A stretch of DNA of 64,000 nt, taken from contig JANEZZ010001407.1 in the NCBI GenBank assembly GCA_026122225.1, positions 184,837 through 248,836 on the forward strand, read 5' to 3'. Under the pieces are notes generated by a model, which saw nothing but the letters and a program-made list of their open reading frames with translations, had not been told where the DNA came from and searched no databases. The translations under genes were made by a program, and so were the position numbers. Numbering within the stretch: position 1 is the first letter of the stretch; each line of letters opens with the position of its first letter. The stretch is from Heloderma charlesbogerti (Eukaryota > Chordata > Lepidosauria > Squamata > Helodermatidae). Below are positions 33,019-44,607 of this stretch, piece after piece.

Positions 33019-33190
33019 CAGCCTTCCCCAAGCTGGTGCCCTCCAGATTTATTTCATTTCTATACTGCCCAATAGCCGAAGCTGTCTGGGCGGTTCACAA
33101 AAATTAAAACCACAAAGCACAGCATGTGTTGGACTGCAACTCCTAGAATCCCCTAGCCAGCATACATGCCTAGATGTTCCTAATGCAGAG
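33019..33190. mobile_element. hAT-like MITE split by an L2 3' end
   Basis: The left part CAGCCTTCCCCAAGCTGGTG...CTCCAGAT and the right part ATGTGTTGGACTGCAACTCC...CTAGCCAGCAT belong to the same MITE type as 32538. Between them, 33048-33123 is an antisense L2 3' terminus (ATTTATTTCATTTCTATACT, then CCAATAGCCGAAGCTGTCTG). Confidence 0.72.
33048..33123 (-). mobile_element. L2 3' terminal fragment, antisense
   Basis: The same terminus occurs at 34336-34400 (ACCCAGTAGCTGAAGCTCTC, CACAAAAATTAAAACCACA). It inserted into the MITE at 33019-33190. Confidence 0.82.
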
Positions 33191-33457
33191 AAGAGCATCA
33201 ACTGTGGAGACAATGGTCATCACTTAACAAACTCAGCATCTTGTACAAGATGAAGAGCTCGCATACAGGTTCATTTTCCCTGTTCAAGGGCTTATTTTCA
33301 GTTTCTGATGATACTTTCTCCCCACCCCAAGGGAATCGGTGCCGAGACTGTTTATAATGGTTATGAACTCAGATGTCTTTTTGGAGTGTGATCCTACCTA
33401 CATGACATACTGGTTTCCTTCATGAGTTAACATTGTTCACCTGAAGTTGGCCTGCCC

Positions 33458-33546
33458 CAGCCTTTCCCCACCTGGTGGTCTCCAGTGCGCATGCTGGCTG
33501 GGGATGGTAGGAGTTGTGATCCAACACATCTGGAGGGGAAAGGCTG
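33458..33546. mobile_element. Short hAT-like MITE, complete
   Basis: Ends CAGCCTTTCCCC and GGGGAAAGGCTG are perfect inverted repeats around a foldback interior (89 bp). Flanking octamers GCCTGCCC and ACCTACCT differ only by transitions, consistent with an aged 8-bp duplication. Confidence 0.8.
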
Positions 33547-33734
33547 ACCTACCTGATCTGTGCTCAAAACATTTGAGAATCATTATAGACACCTACAGAA
33601 GTTATGTTTGAATGGCATTTGTTGAACATTATAGAAAAAGAGCAAATGTAGATACTGAAATGTGTAGATATGGAAACCCTGGATTAACCCTGTACTTGGC
33701 TGCCGTATTTATTATGCCATGTTTATTATTTCAA

Positions 33735-36083
33735 TTTATTGACAAATTGAAAGTAAATAAATCACCAGGCCCAGATGGTATCCATCCTAGAGTTCTTAAA
33801 GAACTTAAATATTAAAATGCTGATCTTCTAACAAAAATATGCAACATGTCCCTAAGATCAGCCTCTGTACCAGAGGACTGGAAGATGGCCAATGTAACAC
33901 CAATTTTCAAAAAGGAATCCAGAGGAGATCCAGGAAATTACAGGCTGGCTAGCTTAATGTCTGTTCTAGGTAAATTGGTTGAATGCTTTATTAAAGATAA
34001 AATTCCTAAGCACAAAAAAGGACAAGCCCTGCTGAAAAAGAATCACCATGGCTTCTGCAAAGGTAAGCCCTGTCTCACTAGCCTTTTAGAATTCTTTGAG
34101 AATGTCAATATACATGTAGACATGGGTGATCTGGTAGACTTCCAAAAGGCTTTTGACAAAGTCCCTTACTAAAGACTCCTGAACAAACTTAGCAGTCATG
34201 GAAAAAAAGGAGAGGTCCTCTTATGGATCAGTAACTGGTTAAAGAACAGAAAGCAGAGAGTAGGAATAAATGGTAAATTCTCCCAGTGGAGGGAAGTCAA
34301 TAGTGGGGGTCCCACAGGGATCTGTATTTATTTATTTTTATTTCATTTCTATACCACCCAGTAGCTGAAGCTCTCTGGGCAGTTCACAAAAATTAAAACC
34401 ACAGAGTGCAGCATAAAACAATATAAAATATGAAAGCTTAAAACCACAATATAACAGTACAACCAGAATAAAAATTAGCAGCAATGCACAGATTTAAAAT
34501 ACAGATTTAAAATACCAGAGCTAAAAGATTAGGAAGCTAAAATGCTAAAATACTAGGAGAATAAAAAGGTCTTCACCTGGCACTGGAAGGAGAACAACAT
34601 AGTCACCAGGCAAACCTCTCTAGGGAGTACATTCCACAGCCAGGGGGCCACAGCAGAAAAGACCCTCTTCCTGGTAGACACCCGCCTCACTTCCTTTGGT
34701 TGGGGATCCCGGAGAAGGACCCCTGAGGATGATCTTAGGGTCCAGGCAGGCACATATGGGAGAAGACAATCCTTCAGATAACCTGGCCCCAAGCCATTTA
34801 GGGCTTTGAATGTTAGTACCAGCACTTTGAGTCGGGCCCGGAAATGGACTGGCAGCCAGTGCAGCTGGAAAAGTCCTGGCATAATGTGATCTCATTGGCC
34901 AGTCTCTGTTAACAATCTTGATGCCCTATTTTAGACTAGCTAAAGTTTCTGGACTATTTTCAAAGGCAGCCCCACGTATAACGCATTGCGGTAATCCAGA
35001 CCAATGGATTGGGACCAATGCTTTTCAACGTGTTCATAAATTACCTGGAATTAGGAGTGAGCAGTGAAGTGGCCAAATTTGCAGATGACACCAAATTATT
35101 TAGGGTGGTTAAAACAAAAAGGGATTGTGATCAGTTCCAAAAGGATCTCTCCAAAGTCCAAACTGGGAGAATGGGCATCTAAATGCAGTTCAGTGTAAGC
35201 AAGTGTAAAGTGATGCACGCTGGGCCAAAAAAATTCTAACTTCAAGTATAATCTGATGGGATCTGAGCTAGCAGTGACTGACCAAGAAAGGGATCTTGGG
35301 GATGTGGTGGACAGCTTGATGAAAATGTTGACCCACTGTGCAGTTGCTGAAAAAAGGCAAACTCCGTGTTAGGCATAATTACAAAAGGAATTGAAAATAA
35401 ATCTACCAATATCATGCTGCCTTTATACAAATCTATGGTGCGACCACACTTGGAATACTGGGAACAGTTCTGGTCACCACACCTAAAAAAAGATACTGTA
35501 GAGTTGGAAATAGTGCAGAAATAGGCAACTAAAATGATCATGGGGCTGGAACAACTCCTCTATGAGAGAAGGCTATGACATTTGGGATTGTTTTGCTTGG
35601 AAAAAACAGTAAGGGGAGACATGACAGAGGTGTACAAAATTATGATGGTGTGGAGAATGTGGATAGGGAGACCTTCTTCTCCCTCATAATACTAGAGCCC
35701 AGGGTCATCCCATGAAGCTGACTGGTGGAAGATAAAGAACCCATAAAAGGAAGTTCTTCACACAGTGCATAGCTAAATGATGGAATTCGCTACAACAGGA
35801 TGTAGTGATGGCCACCCATTTGGATGGCTTTAAAAGGGGGTTGGAGAAATTCATGATGGAGAAGGCTATCAATGCTACTAGTCCGGATGGTTATATGTTT
35901 CCTCCAGTATTAGAGGCAGTATGCATCTGTACATGAGCTGCTGGGGAACATGGGTGGGAGGGTGCTGTTGCACTCATGTCCTGCTTGTGGGTCTCCCGTC
36001 AACACCTTGTTGGCCACTGTGTGAACAGAATGCTGAACTAGATGGACCCTTGTTCTGATCCAGCAGAGCTCTTCTTATATGGC
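33735..36083 (+). mobile_element. CR1-like LINE, decayed, split by an L2 copy
   Basis: The RT region runs from VNKSPGPDGIHPRVLKEL (33755) through PEDWKMANVTPIFKKESRGD, DFQKAFDKVP and GKFSQWREVNSGG. It resumes after the L2 at 35006 with KFADDTK-like sequence (about 35071) and the CR1 C-terminus. The 3' end, GCTCTTCTTATA at about 36080, is a CR1-type TTCTTATG terminus. Frames are broken in many places, and the target GGATCTGTA//TTGGGACC is split. Distinct subfamily from the copy at 9030. Confidence 0.88.
34324..35005 (-). mobile_element. L2 LINE 3' portion inserted in the CR1-like copy
   Basis: The minus strand has a 109-codon frame (34553-34882). It contains LHWLPVHFRARLKVLVLTFK, ALNGLGPGYLKDCLLPYVPA and FSAVAPWLWNVLPREV, the hallmark L2 C-terminus. 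An A-rich 3'UTR and GGGCAGTTCACAAA-type terminus follow, ending in (AAAT)n at 34324. 5'-truncated near 35005. It is younger than its CR1 host. Confidence 0.87.
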
Positions 36084-36400
36084 TGGTCTGATCTGTGCTG
36101 TCTCTTGACTTCCCAGATGCTTTCTTTTGTCAGGCCACAAAATGTCCTTGTCAGTTTGGTAACTGGTAGCAGTAAGTACTTTCTACCTGGGTTGTGTTAG
36201 AGATGGGGTAGTATTTACTGAATGTGTGTGCCAATTACCAGGCTCAGTTTGTGATTCTGTGCTATTTCAAGAGGGCAGAAATGTGCAATTCTTCATACTT
36301 CTGCAATACTTAATTGTTTTTAAGAATGATCTATAGAAGTGGCACGGAAGCAAAGCTCCTATCATTACGGTGGGAAAAGCCAACTAGCCATGAGACTCAT
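36084..36400. other. Unassigned short stretch
   Basis: No recognisable content. Confidence 0.4.
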
Positions 36401-36404
36401 TGGC

Positions 36405-36775
36405 CTTCACACATAATATTAACCCATGGCATGGATTGTTGAATTCTGGGTTGTTGTGTGAACGTGGCCAAGATAACAAACTAAGGTTTGTTAACCATGT
36501 ACAACCCAGAAAGAGAACCTATTATTTGTTGTTGGGCCATTTAAACATGTGTTGTTGTTACATCTGAAACTGTGGGTTGTTCATGAGTTTTTTCACCAGG
36601 CTACAGAGGTGATGGGCAAGAGCAGTAAAAAAAACACACCAGCCACTCTACATGCCAGTATTACAGCACCACAAAGGCATTTGAAATACAGAGAAGGAGC
36701 AGGCAAAGGAGGAAGAAAACAAACAACCCAGGGATCAAATAAATAAACCATGGTTTGTTCAATCATCTGCCAGAC
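36405..36775. mobile_element. Foldback element of the CACACAACA/AACCCA family
   Basis: TTCACACATAA, AACCCATGG, GGGTTGTTGTGTGAACG, then AACCATGTACAACCCAGAAA and a right part with ACCATGGTTTGTT. It shares many motifs with 2030-2556. Boundaries approximate. Confidence 0.6.
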
Positions 36776-36894
36776 AAGCCCAGGGTGGGGGGAATCTCGA
36801 CAACAATTAATTACTTCCAAAAAGCAAGGAAGCAAACATCAAAGACACACAGCTTCGACATAGCTTAAAGGCTCCTAAATGCATTATTTTGATT

Positions 36895-36980
36895 CATGGG
36901 GATCTCAGTAACTTTGGGAGTGCACATTTCAGGAACAAGCCTCATTGACCACAATAGGAGTTACTTCTGAGTAGACACAC
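36895..36980. mobile_element. MITE fragment (ACTTCTGAGTAGACA type)
   Basis: CCTCATTGACCACAATAGGA, GTTACTTCTGAGTAGACACA is a common short reptile DNA-transposon segment. It is partial here. Confidence 0.55.
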
Positions 36981-37488
36981 ATATGTTTGTGCTGGGAAAG
37001 ACAGGGAGGGGAAAGACAGGGACAGGAAACACCGTTTGACCTGGGTCATGGTGAAAGGCACACCCCTGGGCAGGGCTAGCGTACCCAAAGAAAATGTGGG
37101 GGTTGGGCAAACAACAACTATAGCGCAGAGAACCCGACTTAAGGAAAAGAATAGGACTTTAAGCAGTCTCAGGAAATCTGGTTTTTCTGTGAAAAGCTCT
37201 GGGGTGGTTGTGGGATGGCAGCCTGCATGTGCCCCAAATGACCTCCATACACAGCCAGCTTGTAGCAAATCTCCTGTGGAGATTTGATAGGGCGACAAGC
37301 CAAGCCCCACATGATCACCCACCCCTGTAAAGACTTAGGCACACATCTTGCCATTCCTTCTGTTCTACCAAGTCTTTGTAGTGGTGGCTGATGGCAGCAG
37401 CTGCAGCCAAAAGATATCTCTCTTTCTCCCTCAGCTCTTCTCTCTCTCCTCCCCTCTCTCTTCCTAGCACCTAAAGTCAGACTCTGTC

Positions 37489-37796
37489 CTAGTTCACACA
37501 GAATGACAACCCAGAGTATGAGTTGAGTATGGGTTGTTTAATCATGGGTTGTCATCACATATGAACCCTGCACTATGGTTTAGCTGTGGGTTATTAACCA
37601 ACAACAACCCAGAGTTTACAACCTAACAACAAACCATGGGTTCTCTTCCTGCGCTGATTGTGGTTAACAACCCAGAGTTAAACCATAGTGCAGAGTTTGC
37701 ACATTACAACAACCCACAATTCAACAGCAATCCATGATTCAACAACAACCCGTGCTCAACCCATATTCTGGGTTGTTGTTACAGTATGTGCAAACC
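37489..37796. mobile_element. Foldback element of the CACACAACA/AACCCA family
   Basis: TAGTTCACACAGAATGACAA at the left and, inverted, TTGTTGTTACAGTATGTGCA at the right. Inner arms are GCACTATGGTTTAGCTGTGG and GTTAAACCATAGTGC. No coding potential. Confidence 0.65.
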
Positions 37797-38929
37797 AGAG
37801 AGCAAGGGAAGCCAAGGCCTCTAGGGCAAACCAAGGCAACATGCGGCTTCTGCAAATGTTTGCTCTGACTTATCCACATTGGTTTTCCATGTTTTCCACC
37901 CCACCAGAAACAGCCAGTGAGGTGAAGTAGGGGAAATGACACAGGTAGGTCTGACTGAATGCTACTGGGAAAAGGGAATGTTTCTGGTGGCAACCCCAGC
38001 TTGAGCATCTAGTTCTGCCTCAAGGCCTCTCACAGCTCTTTGCTCCAGGAAGGCTCTGTGACAGGAGAAGCTGGCACACCCCAAATGGACTCTCTGATTA
38101 CTGCTCTTGTTCTGAGATTTGTAGGTGGGAAGGTAGTTGCCTCTTTAAAGACAGATTCACTTTTCTAACATGTTCGGCAAGGTTCATTGTGTGCTTCCTT
38201 CAGAATACTCCTACTTGTCAAGATGGGTTTTAGCATGATGCCTGAAATGGCAAGTGGGAATTCTTGCCAGCCAGCCAATGTAGCTCTCACGAAGGTCTAT
38301 AGCCAGCTGTGTCCTAAAGTGCCATCAGTGGTGCAGCGAGATAATTTTAGACCCTGGACCGAACGATTGTAGGGGCTGGGCAGGGGGCTTTACACTGCCA
38401 TGTGTATTACTTCAGTTGTAAACTACACTTCTCTTCTTCCCACCCTGCCATCCTGTGCTTTACAACTGTTTCCAGATTCCTGATATGTTAGAGCAGACAA
38501 GCAAACAAGCAAACACTGCTTGATTAAAAAAAATACTCTGCACATGTGCAGTTCTCACTACAGGAATAAAATGGAGTTTGCTTCAGCTGTTCTGATGTTA
38601 AACACGTTCACGTAGCAATATGCACAATTCTGCCATAGAAAGGGGTAATGTATGTTTAAAGTAAAAATAATAAAATGAGCACCTATAACAACGCCCATGC
38701 CTAGACAGTCTGTGACTCTTAAAAAAAAGTAGGAAGAAAAGATGCTGTGCCAGCCTAGGCACTGATGCTGGGCTTTCTCGCTCTCTGGGTGGTCTTTTGG
38801 GGGACTGGACTGTGAGGTACTGGACTTTGGCTCCGAGGCTGAGCCCTAGCAGCACTACTGAGTGCCATGCCAGAATCCTTCTACTCAAGTGGATCTAAGC
38901 TCACATAAAAAAAGATATAAGCTCACAAA
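37797..38929. other. Unassigned non-coding stretch
   Basis: No recognised repeat or coding similarity. Confidence 0.45.
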
Positions 38930-39350
38930 AGTGTGGTGGCCCCCTCCCTGTGGAACGCTCTACCTTTGGGGGTCAGGCAAAGTTGTGTTGCTTCTGGCAC
39001 CTCCTGAAGACATCGGGGCAATCTACATTACAACTTCAAACTGGTTTCAGACCTGTTTTTAGTGATTACGGCTACCAAATACAGGAATTCTGGGAATTGT
39101 AGCTCTAGGAAGAGGGGTCGCTTGGGCAAGGGACAGGGGTCTCTAGCAAAGAATTCTCAGTACCCTCATGAAACTGCAGGACCCCTTTAGATAAACCGGT
39201 TTGAAACCAGTTTAAAGTTGTAACGTAGATTGGCCCGATCGTTATTTCGAGAGGCCTTCCATGAGTGACCAGCCGTGGTTTATTAAATTTGGTCTTATCA
39301 GAACTTGTTTCTTTTTAAAACGTTTTAATTGTTTTAACAGGGTGTTTTAT
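38930..39350 (+). mobile_element. L2 3' end, sense, split by a MITE
   Basis: CCCTCCCTGTGGAACGCTCTACCT encodes the SLWNALP L2 hallmark up to 39013. After the MITE the coding sense resumes with CGAGAGGCCTTCCATGA (REAFH). It then enters an A/T-rich 3'UTR. Confidence 0.7.
39014..39237. mobile_element. MITE with ~36-bp inverted ends
   Basis: CGGGGCAATCTACATTACAA, CTTCAAACTGGTTTCA at the left is mirrored by TGAAACCAGTTTAAAGTTGT, AACGTAGATTGGCCCG at the right. The interior has TCTGGGAATTGTAGCTCTAG. It lies inside the L2 copy. Duplication not resolved. Confidence 0.82.
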
Positions 39351-39377
39351 TCTTTCATGTTTGCTGTTCACAGCTCT

Positions 39378-39775
39378 TTTGGGGTATCTCTACACCAGCC
39401 TAAAATTCTGCATTTAAAACGGGGCTTACGTTTTAAATGCAGGATCACAACGACTCCCTTTTTCACCTGCTCCCTTTCCCCCACCCCTTTCGCCCCTCCT
39501 TCTCCCCGTATCTGAGTCTTCCATTATCTTTCATTGATCCGGCTCCTCTTCTTGCCGCATTTACTCTTTTCATGGAGGAAACTGAAGCGGAACACAACGG
39601 CGTAATTTGATGGCTCATTATCTGCAATCTATTTAAAAACAGAACAAAGGGCATTTAGTGCAGGAGATGCCCTGAATGATCACGACATCATGTAAAGAGC
39701 CCGCAAACGTCTGTGAAGGAGCAATCTCAATTGCAGGATAAAAGCTCAGTGTGAAGGAGCCCTTGATGTGGAGCA
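39378..39775. mobile_element. Unclassified ~400-bp MITE family, copy A
   Basis: Closely similar over its whole length to 41729-42095 in the same orientation. Landmarks are CTACACCAGCCTAAAATTCT, ACGTTTTAAATGCAGGATCA, CATGGAGGAAACTGAAGCGG, TTTGATGGCTCATTATCT and AGAGCCCGCAAACG. The ends are loosely inverted (GGGTATCTCTACAC / inverted GGGCTCCTTCACAC). A perfect small palindrome, TTTAAAACG...CGTTTTAAA, sits near the left end. No transposase frame. Confidence 0.75.
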
Positions 39776-40636
39776 GTATATAAATATTGTAAGTAAATAA
39801 ATAAAATAAGCGAACTGGCTTGCTTGCCACACTTCACAAAATAGGCACGAGTGCATGCTCAGAAAAAGTTCTAATTTTGCTCTCTGGTCTTGTGGTTAAG
39901 TTGGTTCAAAGTTCCAGAACAGAAGAGAACAAGAAAGGATTGCTTGGCCCCTTCTTCTCCTGAAAAGAAAGGCTTTTAAAAGCCTAGAAAGCCTTAAAAC
40001 AACAAAAACGCCTCTTTGATTCAGATCACCTGCTATTGTGTGAATGCCAAGCTGGGGCAAATGAGACATGATTGCAGCAGTCCTGACAGAATCCGGTCAC
40101 CACTAATAGCTGACAAAATGGAGGGGTGGGAATGCAGCTTAAAGCACAGCATGGGCAGCAGGTGGGGAGGTGCTGAACCCTCCCCCCACCCATGGTACCC
40201 ACTCTGAACTTCTTATCCCCAAACATTTTTTTCCTTAGTGGGACCCCCATACTAGAAGCCTGCACTTTAAATGGCCCTTCACACACACGCGCGCGCGCAC
40301 GCGCTATAGGAAATCAGCAAGACCCATGTGCTGATACATTTGCATCTCCATAATACCTGGCTTACCTGGAACAGATACAAATCAGATACAAAGGCAGCGA
40401 AAATCCTTTGAGATACAGTGCAGAAAAGTACTGCAAGCCATACAGTGAATACAAACTCTGAATCCAAAGCTAAATGGGAAAACAAGACACCCTGTTGTAA
40501 CAATGAGGCCCCAGCTCATAAGCAGGTCTAGAATGAATGCATTCACTATGTAGGAAATCATCTCGAACGGCACCATGCTAAGATCTGATTTCCAGCCAAG
40601 ATTTTGGTCTAGTAACTTTAAGTGGGTGTTTCAGAC

Positions 40637-40676
<40 letters not shown>

Positions 40677-41637
40677 AGCTAATTTTTTTATACCAGCATT
40701 GCAGGAAAGACATGGGCTTGGGACCAGCAGCTAGGGTTCGATCAGATCCATATGAAAGCAAGCTCTTCCTTATGCACGGAAATGCTGTAATTCATCGTGC
40801 TCTGACCAAATCTGTAAAAGGGAAATAAGAAAAATATGCAAAACAAATAGAAGAGGAGAAAGAAGGGTGAATTTCATTACTAAGGGACACAAAGTTTTCA
40901 GCTTTCAGGAGGTATTCTGCTGACCTCAAAACATGTCAGAATAACAAGATTGAGATAAATGTGAGACAGCAGCTAGTTATAAACCGTTTTTGGAGGGGGG
41001 AGGTAAGCGGGTGCAGAAGCAGCCCTGTAGCCACCCTTCCTTGTTAGGTGGGGCAGCCACATTTCTTGGTGAGGCATTTTTTGCAGGGAGGCGCATAGCG
41101 CAGGCCAATCCCTCCCCCTGCCCCACTCACTGGTGGAGAGGATGTGGGGGCCTGACCAGGGGAAGGGAAAGGCAGTGAGAGTCCCCTTTGCTCCTCCTCC
41201 ATGAGAGAGTGTATATAATGGGCTAGGTAAAGGTCAAGTGAACAGAAAATTTAGTATGAACAACAGGAATTAAATGACTGGCATATTTTTTGCTTGTTTC
41301 ATAAGAAAAAAGGATGCTAAGGATACAGTAAACTAGGGGATACCCAAAGGTATAAAACAAACAAAATAGTTTATGCTATAACTAAGAAGTTAAAAACTAG
41401 TGTGGAGCTTGCTTTCTCAAACATTCCGTTTTAATCCTGTATCACGACAACACCAATAAAAAAACAAAAACAAAAAACAGGTTTAGAAACCAAATAAGAG
41501 CACATTACAATGCAACCATAGTCAAACATTTAGGGAGAGTGGTGCTGAGAACAATATGCATAACTTTCTTGTTGACGTCAGTGAGATTGAGTATTTAACT
41601 TTGTAAAATATTTACTGCATAAAAGACTTCCTTTTGT
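39776..41637. other. Unassigned, with microsatellites
   Basis: (CA)(CG)n alternating tract at 40281-40306 and (CT)n at 40641-40674. No coding similarity or larger repeat recognised. Confidence 0.5.
40641..40674 (+). repeat. (CT)n microsatellite
   Basis: About 17 uninterrupted CT units. Confidence 0.97.
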
Positions 41638-41682
41638 AAACTTATGAAAATGCTTGATAAACTTATGAAAATGCTTGATAAA
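41638..41682 (+). repeat. 21-bp tandem duplication
   Basis: AAACTTATGAAAATGCTTGAT occurs twice in direct tandem, with a third partial AAAC. The copies are identical. Confidence 0.9.
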
Positions 41683-41728
41683 CATGCAAGAAAGCTTTCT
41701 GGTTGGTAGGTTCACTGTACACCTTTTC

Positions 41729-42095
41729 AGAGGGCAGCTCTACACCAGCCTAAAATCCTGCATTTAAAACGGGGCTTCCGTTTTAAATGCGGGATCACGA
41801 CGACTCCCTTTTTCACGTGCTTCCTTCCCCCGCTCCTTCTCCCCACATCTGAGTCTTCCATTATCTGTCATTGATCTTGCTCCTCTTCTTGCCACTTTTC
41901 CTCTTTTCATGGAGGAAACTGAAGCGGAACACAAGGGGGTAATTTGATAGCTCATTATCTTCGATCTGTTTAAAAATGGAACAAAGGCAATTTAGTACAG
42001 GAGATGCCCTGGAGGGTCACCACGTCACGTAAAGAGCCCGCAAACTTCCGTGAAGGAGCAATCTCAATCGCACGATAAAAGCTCCATGTGAAGAA
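41729..42095. mobile_element. Unclassified ~400-bp MITE family, copy B
   Basis: Colinear with copy A (39378-39775). It starts CTACACCAGCCTAAAATCCT and ends CGCACGATAAAAGCTCCATG. Differences are scattered substitutions, with CpG-type changes frequent. Confidence 0.75.
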
Positions 42096-42517
42096 AGCCA
42101 GAGGAAAAAAACGCATACCTAAAATCATACTTTAGAACAGTTGCAGCTTTCAGGTTTTCCTAGAATTAAGATGATGTTTAAAATATCAAAATTAAGGTTA
42201 GCTGTTGTTTCCTTTCTGTTGGACAACCAAGAGAAAACTAATTGTGGAAAGCAACTGGAATTTATTTTACTGGTTGCTGGGTTGATTATTCTGCCCAGAA
42301 ACCCTGAAAAGGCCTCATGCTAAGCTGCACACATAGGGAAAATCAGAAATTAGGCCTGAATTACAGCCTAGGTGGCTAGCCAGCTAACAGTAGTGTGCAC
42401 AGCAGCATTTCTATTCCTCTAGGGATATTTTCATCCTTTGATATGAAGTACTAAAGAACAAAAAATATCCAATATGACTTTGAGTATACTGAGTGCTTTA
42501 AAAGAGTAAAGAGTAAC
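42096..42517. other. Unassigned short stretch
   Basis: No recognisable content. Confidence 0.4.
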
Positions 42518-42520
42518 TTA

Positions 42521-42955
42521 GGGTGCAGTCCTATGGGTTGCACCCTGGTTACTTATAAGCCCCTGATCTTGGAGGCTTAACAGGTATCCTATGCAGAGGG
42601 GAGCCTCACACCTCCTCTGCTGCATTTTAGCTAGACAGGAGATTTTGCCCATCTAGCTGGGGCTTAGGGGAGTGGCGGGGAGGAGGCTTGAGCAACCATA
42701 GGAAAGATCATAGGAGTGCTGCCCCAGTCTTCTCCCCTCCCGCAGGAACGCCCCCTTCTCCCTGTCTCCATGCTCCATTTTCCAAGCACAGAAAAGCAGC
42801 AGATGCGGATCTCTCTGCGCCAGCTACGAGGGAGAAGGGATGGGAAGCGCGGCTTCCTGGCTCCGAACCTGAAGCCCTGTCTCTGAGCTCAGAGCCAGGA
42901 AACTGAAAAATCCTATGTTCCCCAGACACTGTCTAGAGAACATAGGATTGCTCCC
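42521..42955. mobile_element. Harbinger-like MITE with TTA duplication
   Basis: Ends GGGTGCAGTCCTATG and CATAGGATTGCTCCC, flanked by TTA (42518-42520, 42956-42958). GC-rich non-coding interior. Same terminal family as 11181-11572. Confidence 0.8.
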
Positions 42956-42958
42956 TTA

Positions 42959-43500
42959 GGGCAGATATTTTTTCAGATCACCTGATGTTACCTCTTTATT
43001 TTACCCTTTAGCAATAAACACCCAATCCTGCTCTACTCATCATAATAACTACAGAATATAACCAAACCCTTACTTCTTACTGCAGGCAAACAAACTTACT
43101 TCTTTATTGCTGGCTGGGTACAGAACACAACTGAAATGGAAACAGAAAACTAGAGCAAAGGAAAGGCCAAGGGCTGGAGCCTAACTCTAGCCCATAATGC
43201 AAAATTCTAATATTTTACTCATCAAGGGTCATGTTACTATACAGCCTGTTTTTTTCAGGATCATTTACATAATTATAGGGTGATTGTGATAATGAAAAAT
43301 CCACCCTCAGATAAAATCTTGAGTGAGCAGACTTTTGGGGGTCCTTCCAGATGAGGTTTTTGCTGTGCACTCACCCTGCCTTATTCACTAAATTTTTCAG
43401 GGGGTGTTATTCTTAAATTGCTCCTGCTCTTAAAACAAGCTCCCATTCTTTAAACGGAGGCTGTCATTGTTATGTTACAAATTAAAAAAATTCCAAAAAA
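42959..43500. other. Unassigned; MITE-end motif near 43342
   Basis: GGGGGTCCTTCCAGATGAGG resembles the end of the element at 15326. No partner end or coding sequence found. Confidence 0.4.
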
Positions 43501-43685
43501 ATACTGGTGGTGGTGGTGAAGCACAGCTCTACCCTTTTGTCCCGCCCTGGCTACAGGGATGTCACTGGGTTAGCTTGGGCCATTCTCTCTCAGCCTAGCC
43601 TACCTCACAGGGGTTGTTGTGAGGTTAAAAGGGAATGCTGCCCCGTGCTCAATAAAGGAAGGCTGGGATAATTTTTTTTAATTAT
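43501..43685 (+). mobile_element. MIR-like SINE, degraded head
   Basis: The central domain TCACTGGGTTAGCTTGGGCC, CTCAGCCTAGCCTACCTCAC, AGGGGTTGTTGTGAGG and the tail GGAAGGCTGGGATAA match the family at 2287-2500. The tRNA head is not recognisable. Confidence 0.7.
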
Positions 43686-44150
43686 GATAAAAGACAGAAA
43701 CAAATCTGAGCACTTAAAGGAAAAGTCAAATAAGAGGACGTCTATTCTACTTGATATTCATCTCTTTCTTATGCAGAAAAAAGACAATACTTCTGCAAAG
43801 CCAGCCTAGAAATACAAGCATTATTACTTTCTTAAGTCATTGATTCTCCATGATCTTTATTTCTCAACTGGATAATATCTACTTCAGCAGGGTACACCAA
43901 GTAATAACCTCAAATAACTGTCTTATTTTCTCTTTTATGGTGTGCAGATAAATGTGATATGGGATACTTTAAACCTCTCCCCGTACTTTAGCCTATACAT
44001 GCCAGTGTATGAGTCATGTCCAAACTTAATGTCTTTGATTTATTATCTAGAGTTTTAATGGGAGGATATTTTATATTTCTGTGTTTTTTTTCTTTATTTG
44101 ATTCTCATTTGTATCTTGAAAAACATTCAGTATATACAGACGGCTGGATC
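43686..44150. other. Unassigned A/T-rich stretch
   Basis: No recognised content. Confidence 0.4.
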
Positions 44151-44151
44151 A

Positions 44152-44292
44152 GGTTGGATCCAGATTTAAGCATGAGAGACTGTGTGAGCCCTTGCTGAAT
44201 GGGGTGAGCTGTGGTGTGGGGGGGAGGGTAGATCCCCAAAATGTGCGTAGAGGGACTTTCCACAAGTGGAAGGCAGATCCTGGATCCAAACC
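44152..44292. mobile_element. Palindromic MITE (GGTTGGATCCAG ends)
   Basis: GGTTGGATCCAG at the left and CTGGATCCAAACC at the right. Non-coding. Confidence 0.7.
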
Positions 44293-44607
44293 ATAAGTAT
44301 ATAAAAAGGAAAGAATATGTATGATAAAGTACTTCAAATGTGGATGAACATGCTGCTTATTAAGATGTCTCAAGAACCCAGGAAAATGCAGAAAAGTGAT
44401 CTAAGCAAAATCTTTATTCAAACAATTTTGGTACCAACAAGTATTTAGAGCAAGGCCTACCAGAACTTTTCATGGCTGCCTAGAAGTCTTCCAGATTCTG
44501 GTGTGCTAGAGCAGCTAGAAAAACAGGGAATGGATTCTAAGCATTATACTTTAGGTGCCATAATATCTCTAGGTCAGACTTTGATGGCTGAGAGGCACAT
44601 GCCTAGG
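44293..44607. other. Unassigned short stretch
   Basis: No recognisable content. Confidence 0.4.

Noticed and set aside
40281..40306. Alternating CA/CG tract as a regulatory element
   Set aside because: It is short and microsatellite-like; nothing in the surroundings supports a function.
39378..42095. Spaced direct repeats as LTRs of one retrotransposon
   Set aside because: The 2-kb interval has no gag/pol or primer-binding site, and end fragments of the family occur alone elsewhere.
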